From the NCBI RefSeq assembly GCF_000520995.1, contig NZ_JACA01000005.1, positions 186,001-250,000 on the forward strand: a DNA stretch of 64,000 nucleotides, given 5' to 3'. Shown piece after piece: positions 59,272 to 64,000 of the stretch. Numbering within the stretch: position 1 is the first letter of the stretch; each line of letters opens with the position of its first letter. The position numbers were made by a program, and so were the translations under genes. This stretch comes from Aquimarina macrocephali JAMB N27. GTDB lineage: Bacteria; Bacteroidota; Bacteroidia; Flavobacteriales; Flavobacteriaceae. Under the pieces are notes generated by a model. It saw nothing but the letters and a program-made list of their open reading frames with translations. It searched no databases and was not told the DNA's origin.

Positions 59272-60162
59272 ATGCAAAATAGTAAGTTATCCTCGTACGG
59301 AATTGCACTGGCGATTATTGGTATCGTTTTATTCTCTGCAAAAGCAGTATTAGTCAAATTAGTATATAAATTTGAGATAAGCTCAGAACATCTATTACTG
59401 TTTAGAATGTTATTTTCTTTACCTATATACATTGTATTAGCCTTGTATAAAAAGCCTGTAGAAAAAGATAAAATTAGAAGAATAGATTACTTGTGGATTT
59501 TGTTTTTTGGGTTTGTTGGGTATTACTTGGCAAGTTATTTTGATTTCCTTGGATTGAAATACATTAAGGCAGGATTAGAACGAATAATTCTTTTTATTTA
59601 TCCAACACTAGTTATTATTATTTCCCGGATTTTTTTGAAGAGCATAATTACAAAGCAACAACTGTTAGCTATTTTACTAACATATATAGGAGTGATTGTT
59701 ACGTTTTGGGGAGAGCTTCAAATAGAAACTAGTCATATCGTTTTAGGAGGATCTTTGATTTTCTTGAGTGCATTAACCTATGCAATTTATCTCGTAGGGA
59801 GTGGGTGGTTAATTCCTAAGTTTGGAGTAGTAACTTTTACCTCATATGCTATGATAGTTTCATCTTTATGTATAATTATTCAATATTTGATTTTTGATAG
59901 ACAAAATATAATGAACTACCCGTTAGAAGTATATCTTATTTGTATAATCATGGCTGTTTTTTCTACAATTATACCTTCTTATTTGGTATCTGCAGCTATT
60001 GCTAAACTTGGGGCATCTAATTTTTCGATTATAGCAAGTTTGGGTCCTGTATCTACTATCCTTTTGGCTTATTTCGTTTTGGGAGAAAATTTGTCAACAG
60101 TCCAGGTAATCGGAGCAGCAATAGTGATTTTCGGAGTATATGTAATCTCAAAGAAAAAATGA
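59272..60162 (+). CDS. EamA/DMT family transporter
   Basis: A 296-residue inner-membrane protein with about ten helices in two EamA repeats (about 8-145 and 155-294). The second repeat includes LGASNFSIIASLGPVSTILLAYFVLGENLSTVQVIGAAIVIFGVYVI, the typical family ending. DMT exporters move metabolites such as amino acids or nucleosides; the substrate is unknown. The start is preceded closely by an inverted repeat. Confidence 0.9.
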   Translation: MQNSKLSSYGIALAIIGIVLFSAKAVLVKLVYKFEISSEHLLLFRMLFSLPIYIVLALYKKPVEKDKIRRIDYLWILFFGFVGYYLASYFDFLGLKYIKAGLERIILFIYPTLVIIISRIFLKSIITKQQLLAILLTYIGVIVTFWGELQIETSHIVLGGSLIFLSALTYAIYLVGSGWLIPKFGVVTFTSYAMIVSSLCIIIQYLIFDRQNIMNYPLEVYLICIIMAVFSTIIPSYLVSAAIAKLGASNFSIIASLGPVSTILLAYFVLGENLSTVQVIGAAIVIFGVYVISKKK

Positions 60163-60252
60163 AACAAAGTAAAATCTATTCACCTATAAAAAGTTTCAAT
60201 GTTATTTTTAAACGTTTTTTAATGTTTTTTCATTAATTTAACACTCTAATTA

Positions 60253-60268
60253 GTAAGTGTTTACTTAC
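60253..60268 (+). promoter_or_regulatory. Inverted repeat upstream of the hybrid kinase gene
   Basis: GTAAGT-GTTT-ACTTAC is a perfect 6-bp dyad with a 4-bp spacer, 61-76 bp before the start of the hybrid kinase gene. It has the form of a TetR-type operator. A TAGATTTG element (60313-60320) follows. Confidence 0.4.
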
Positions 60269-60328
60269 GTTGATGGGGATTACTTTCCAAAGAAAATATT
60301 GGAAACGTAAATTAGATTTGTAATATTT

Positions 60329-61831
60329 ATGGGTAAAGGGGGTTTAAGAATAATAGTATTGTACTGTTTTGTATATATGGGTATTGTCGGTTACGGACAA
60401 ATAAACTATAGTACTGATGGCAACAAAGTGTCATCACTAGAGAAATCAGGTAAAGAAAAATCGAAACCGTTAGAAGTTAAAAAGGTGACCTTTGATGAAG
60501 ATAGTTATCAAAGAGATCTTGAATACAATGAGAAAGAAGCGTATTTGGCAGAAATAGCCAGAAAAGACACTATTATTAATGTGCTACTGGTTGGCCTTGT
60601 TCTGCTACTAATAGCTTTGTTTTTCTTTTATTGGAAATATAGAGTAAGAAAAAAAAGTAGTGATGTCTTAAAAGAAAAAAATAAACAACTCATTGAAGCA
60701 AAGGCGGAAGCAGAAAAACTCACCAATACAAAATCTCAATTTATTTCTACTGTAAGTCATGAACTAAGAACTCCTCTTTATGGTGTGGTAGGAATTACGA
60801 CATTATTATTAGAAGAAAAAGATATTTTACCAAAGCATAAAAAATTGCTTAATTCATTAAAGTTTTCTGGAGACTACCTTTTGGATTTAATAAATAAGGT
60901 ATTGAAAATAAGCAAGATTGAGTCTAATAATGAAAAACTTACAAAGACTCCTACAAATCTACTTAAGCTTTCTCAGAACTTATTATATTCTTTTGAGTAT
61001 CAGGCAAAAAACAAAAACAATGAACTTGTTTTAGAAATACCAAATGAATTACCCGATGTATTAGATGTTGATTCTCTTAAGATATCCGAAGTTCTAATTA
61101 ATCTGATCGGAAATTCATCAAAGTTTACCGAAAATGGAAAGATATGGCTTAGAATAAAAATCCTCTCTTTAGAGAATGAAATGATTACAATTAGATATGA
61201 AGTAGAAGATAATGGTGTAGGAATCCCAGAGGATAAAAAAGAGTTTGTATTCGAGAAGTTTTCTCAGGTTGGTAGAGAGTTTAATAAATCTGAAGGAACG
61301 GGATTAGGTTTATCTATTGTTAAAAACCTTTTAGAAATGATGGATAGCGAAATTTATCTGGATAGTAAAGAAGGTAGGGGGACCAAGTTTCATTTTGATT
61401 TACAATTAGAAATCATAGACGAAAAGGAAGAGAAAGAAATAGATTTGAATAGTAGTAGTATGAATACTATTTATAGACGAATATTAGTCGCAGAGGACAA
61501 CAAAATAAATCAAATCGTTACCAAAAACCTTTTAAATATAATTGGATATGACTGTACTATTGTAGAGAATGGCTTTAATGCACTGCAAATGGTTAAAAAA
61601 GAGGATTTTGATCTTATTCTGATGGATCTAAATATGCCCTATCTTAATGGGACAGAAGCCACCAGACGTATACGAGAATTTAATCAGATCACACCTATTA
61701 TTGCTCTTACGGCTTCCGAGTTAAGTGAAGTGCAAGAAGAATGTATGGAAATAGGAATGAATGATATTATTAATAAACCATTAAATAAGAATGATCTTAA
61801 AAATATTATAACAAAGCATTTGCTGCCCTAA
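60329..61831 (+). CDS. Hybrid sensor histidine kinase with receiver domain
   Basis: A 500-residue kinase. A signal peptide-like N-terminus (MGKGGLRIIVLYCFVYMGIVGYGQ) and one transmembrane helix (about 84-107, NVLLVGLVLLLIALFFFYWKY) bracket a short periplasmic part of 60 residues. Cytoplasmic HisKA has H144 in SHELRTP; HATPase_c has NLIGNSSKFTENG, DNGVGIPE and GTGLGLSI; the C-terminal receiver has EDN at about 391-393 and phosphoacceptor D433 in LILMDLNMP, with T/S in LTAS and K in NKPLN. There is no DNA-binding output or phosphotransfer domain, so an external partner is needed. Confidence 0.94.
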   Translation: MGKGGLRIIVLYCFVYMGIVGYGQINYSTDGNKVSSLEKSGKEKSKPLEVKKVTFDEDSYQRDLEYNEKEAYLAEIARKDTIINVLLVGLVLLLIALFFFYWKYRVRKKSSDVLKEKNKQLIEAKAEAEKLTNTKSQFISTVSHELRTPLYGVVGITTLLLEEKDILPKHKKLLNSLKFSGDYLLDLINKVLKISKIESNNEKLTKTPTNLLKLSQNLLYSFEYQAKNKNNELVLEIPNELPDVLDVDSLKISEVLINLIGNSSKFTENGKIWLRIKILSLENEMITIRYEVEDNGVGIPEDKKEFVFEKFSQVGREFNKSEGTGLGLSIVKNLLEMMDSEIYLDSKEGRGTKFHFDLQLEIIDEKEEKEIDLNSSSMNTIYRRILVAEDNKINQIVTKNLLNIIGYDCTIVENGFNALQMVKKEDFDLILMDLNMPYLNGTEATRRIREFNQITPIIALTASELSEVQEECMEIGMNDIINKPLNKNDLKNIITKHLLP

Positions 61832-61865
61832 TTTATTAATGAGAAGGAAATATCTCATTAATAAA
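61832..61865. terminator. Inverted repeat between hybrid kinase and hydrolase genes
   Basis: TTTATTAATGAGA (61832-61844) and TCTCATTAATAAA (61853-61865) are perfect 13-bp arms with an 8-nt loop, covering the stop of the convergent hydrolase gene. AT-rich, no long T-run, so termination is plausible but not certain. Confidence 0.5.
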
Positions 61866-62612
61866 TGAAATGACATTCTTAATCACAATTTCTGAATTCT
61901 CTTTGTGTGGCGTATGCCCAATATCTGGAATTAGTAAAGCTTTGGAGTGCCCCGATGTGTTTTTTACAATAGAGTTTACTTGATCCAGTGTTCCATATTC
62001 ATCTTTTTCACCCTGAATTATTAGTGAAGGACATTCAATCTTAGATAAATATTCTTCAATATTCCAGGATTGATAAGTTTCAGAAAGCCATGTCTCTGCC
62101 CATAATCTAAAAACTGCATCCGTCTTATCTCCGTGGTATTTATATAATTTCTCTTTAAGAGAAGTATTTTGGTACGCAAGGACTGCTGCTTTAATACCAT
62201 TAATGGTTTCTTGTTCTACAAATACATGGGCTCCTTCGGTAATAATACCAATAACTTTTTCTGGAAACAAAGCTGCAGTTAATAAAGCAATACTTCCGCC
62301 ATCACTATGACCAAATAGTATAACGTTTTTTAATTCTAGATTCTGTATTATTTTTGCTAGAATATAAGCTTCTTCTTTTAAGTAATCATTATTTCTTTTC
62401 GAAGTAATAAAAGGAGCAGATTTACCATAGCCTTGGCGATCATAAGAAATAATATTACACCCTGTTTTTAATGCTATTTGTTTGGGAAAATCTTTCCATA
62501 ATTCAACACATCCTAAAGAATCATGTAAGAAAATAATGGTTGCCTTTCCTGGTACTAGTAACTCAGGGCTTTTAGAGAATTGTAATCGCTGTTTATCAAT
62601 TATTAAATCCAA
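61836..62612 (-). CDS. Alpha/beta hydrolase
   Basis: A 258-residue soluble hydrolase. The nucleophile is S103 in FGHSDGGSIAL, the oxyanion region is IIFLHDSLGC, the acid likely lies in IIQGEKDEYGTLDQ (about 200), and the His in IPDIGHTPHKE (about 236). Family chemistry covers esters, amides and lactones; substrate unknown. Convergent with the hybrid kinase, 4 bp between stops, with the 61832-61865 hairpin across its end. Confidence 0.92.
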   Translation of the reverse strand: MDLIIDKQRLQFSKSPELLVPGKATIIFLHDSLGCVELWKDFPKQIALKTGCNIISYDRQGYGKSAPFITSKRNNDYLKEEAYILAKIIQNLELKNVILFGHSDGGSIALLTAALFPEKVIGIITEGAHVFVEQETINGIKAAVLAYQNTSLKEKLYKYHGDKTDAVFRLWAETWLSETYQSWNIEEYLSKIECPSLIIQGEKDEYGTLDQVNSIVKNTSGHSKALLIPDIGHTPHKENSEIVIKNVISFINEIFPSH

Positions 62613-62743
62613 AATAGTGGTTTTGTTATAAAAAGTGCTAAAAATAAGCTAAAGTCTATGCAAATTGTATAATTTGCGCCATTAAAGTTGAAACACTAGA
62701 CATTTTTTTAAGTCTAGCTATAGTAAATAGTTAATCCAATACA

Positions 62744-64000
62744 ATGAAAAAAACATTAGCCAAGATTTCCATTGGTGTATTATTAATTGGTTGTGGAACC
62801 AGTAACCTTACAAATGATATAGCAACAAATGTACCTATAGCAACAGCTATAGATTTAACTCAAGTAAAAGACGATAAAGTTCCGGTTACTATAAATCCAG
62901 GACGCTTTATTCAGGATACCGTAAAATATCGTATTCCCAAAGTGGTTCAAGGTACTTATGCTGTAAGTGATTTTGGGAAATTTGTAGATGATTTTAAGGC
63001 TTTTGATTATCAGGGAAATGAAATTAAAACAGAAAAAAAAGATACCAATACATGGTTGATTCCGAATGCCAAGCAGCTTGATAGAATTAGTTACCTGGTA
63101 AATGATACCTATGATATAGAGAACACAGACATCGGTACGCCTTTCTCTCCTTCTGGAACTAATATAGAACCAGAAAATTATGTATTGAACCTTCACGGAT
63201 TTATTGGATATTTTGATGTACTGAAAAATAACCAGTATGCATTAGAGGTAAAAGCTCCATCTGAAATGAAGAGAACTTCTGCGTTACAAAAAGTAGGGTC
63301 AGAAGTTAGTGATGATAAGGTAATTACCGTAGATAAATATTTGGCAACACGGTATTTCGAAATTACAGACAATCCAATGATGTATGGAGATCTTGATGTC
63401 GAAGAATTTATGGTAGGAGATATCAAAATTGTGTTAAGTATATATTCACCAAATAAAGTACATACAGCAGCTAAGATAAAAGAAACTGTATTTAAAATGA
63501 TGAAAGGGCAAAAGGCATATCTTGGAGATATCAATAGTACTCCTCGTTATGATATATATTTATATTTAGCACCTAGCACTGAAAATGCCCCTGCGGGATT
63601 TGGAGCACTAGAGCATCATACGTCTACCGTAGTAGTATTACCAGAACAAATGCCCGATGAAGCGTTGGCATCTGCAATGATTGATGTCGTTTCTCATGAG
63701 TTTTTCCATATTGTAACCCCTCTTAGTGTTCATTCTGAAGATGTACATTATTTCGATTATAACAAGCCCACTTTTTCAAAACATTTATGGATGTATGAAG
63801 GAGTAACCGAATATTTTGCGACCTTATTTCAGGTTAACCAAGGATTGGTAGAAGAGCAGGAGTTTTATGATAAAATCATGGGTAAAATTCAGAGTGCAAG
63901 TGGATTTGATGATACAATGAGTTTTACGGTAATGAGTGAAAATATATTGGATCAACCTTATGCAGCTAACTATGTTAATGTATATGAAAAAGGAGCATTA
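62744..64000 (+). CDS. M61 family (glycyl aminopeptidase-like) metallopeptidase lipoprotein, 3' end outside window
   Basis: The frame starts at ATG 62744 and is open to the window end (419 residues seen). MKKTLAKISIGVLLIGC gives a lipobox with C17, so the protein is a lipoprotein. The M61 catalytic region is seen as H318-E-F-F-H322 (VVSHEFFHIVTPLSVHS) with a third zinc ligand E352 in WMYEGVTEYF. A beta-rich N-terminal domain (about 45-200) precedes it, and a PDZ domain is expected beyond the window. Frames on the opposite strand here are antisense shadows. Confidence 0.92.
   Translation, partial: MKKTLAKISIGVLLIGCGTSNLTNDIATNVPIATAIDLTQVKDDKVPVTINPGRFIQDTVKYRIPKVVQGTYAVSDFGKFVDDFKAFDYQGNEIKTEKKDTNTWLIPNAKQLDRISYLVNDTYDIENTDIGTPFSPSGTNIEPENYVLNLHGFIGYFDVLKNNQYALEVKAPSEMKRTSALQKVGSEVSDDKVITVDKYLATRYFEITDNPMMYGDLDVEEFMVGDIKIVLSIYSPNKVHTAAKIKETVFKMMKGQKAYLGDINSTPRYDIYLYLAPSTENAPAGFGALEHHTSTVVVLPEQMPDEALASAMIDVVSHEFFHIVTPLSVHSEDVHYFDYNKPTFSKHLWMYEGVTEYFATLFQVNQGLVEEQEFYDKIMGKIQSASGFDDTMSFTVMSENILDQPYAANYVNVYEKGAL

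Noticed and set aside
62855-63534. Two minus-strand frames of 113 codons
   Set aside because: Both are antisense shadows of the M61 peptidase lipoprotein, whose forward frame is open to the window end and carries HEFFH.
1-64000. CRISPR array, tRNA, rRNA, insertion sequence or prophage
   Set aside because: No regularly spaced repeats, tRNA-like TPsiC/anticodon arms, transposase motifs or phage structural genes were seen.

Overview
The window is AT-rich bacterial chromosome from the Bacteroidota, almost certainly a marine-type member of the Flavobacteriaceae; the genus cannot be fixed from sequence alone, although Aquimarina-like relatives fit. The evidence is TonB-dependent receptors with carboxypeptidase-D-like N-termini, a secreted metalloprotease with a type IX secretion tail, GIN-domain surface proteins beside an ECF sigma factor, weak Shine-Dalgarno use, and several upstream elements matching the flavobacterial promoter form TTG-N17-23-TAnnTTTG. 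I see no tRNA, rRNA, CRISPR array, insertion sequence or prophage.

Layout. 1-331: end of an AraC-type regulator. 328-2805: an SGNH protein and an MBOAT acyltransferase, a pair that O-acylates extracellular polymers. 3487-10666: head of a polysaccharide locus, with an aminotransferase and a UDP-sugar 4,6-dehydratase (amino-dideoxy sugar synthesis), a Wza-like exporter and a Wzc-like tyrosine kinase, met tail to tail by the CpsB-type phosphatase. No glycosyltransferase, flippase or polymerase is in the window. 10836-13776: ECF sigma operon (sigma, anti-sigma-like membrane protein, two repeat-rich secreted proteins). 13999-18942: Lon protease, a divergent MreB paralogue, cytidylate kinase and a small secreted protein. 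19140-26721: secreted metalloprotease, LysM protein, a TruA-like/MOSC/aldose-epimerase operon and a coiled-coil lipoprotein. 26724-32424: RecQ, GNAT, methyltransferase, a small orphan, and cysM/cysE for cysteine synthesis.

32710-39844: nitric oxide reductase locus norC-norB-norQ-norD-(DUF438/PAS)-norE-norF and a CBS protein, preceded by an FNR-like palindrome and interrupted between norB and norQ by a 132-nt inverted repeat that can fold as a three-way junction. NorB keeps every iron and proton-channel residue I could check. The set should let the cell reduce NO to N2O; no nitrite or N2O reductase is present here.

40001-46455: DUF2461 protein, duplicated SDR oxidoreductases with a TetR regulator and two near-identical operators, GNAT, NlpC/P60 hydrolase and thiolase. 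46747-50388: a 7TM-HD phosphodiesterase, DUF3817 protein and MscS channel. 50652-56694: two paralogous TonB-dependent receptors sharing an upstream block. 56939-57106: a 55-codon gene for a four-cysteine peptide with a double-glycine-like leader, the most intriguing small gene here. 57305-64000: secreted orphan, YchF, a DMT transporter, a hybrid histidine kinase, an alpha/beta hydrolase and the start of an M61 peptidase lipoprotein.

The best candidates for undescribed biology are the Cys-rich leader peptide, the structured element inside the nor locus, and the nor-linked hemerythrin/PAS protein. All three are inferences from sequence.
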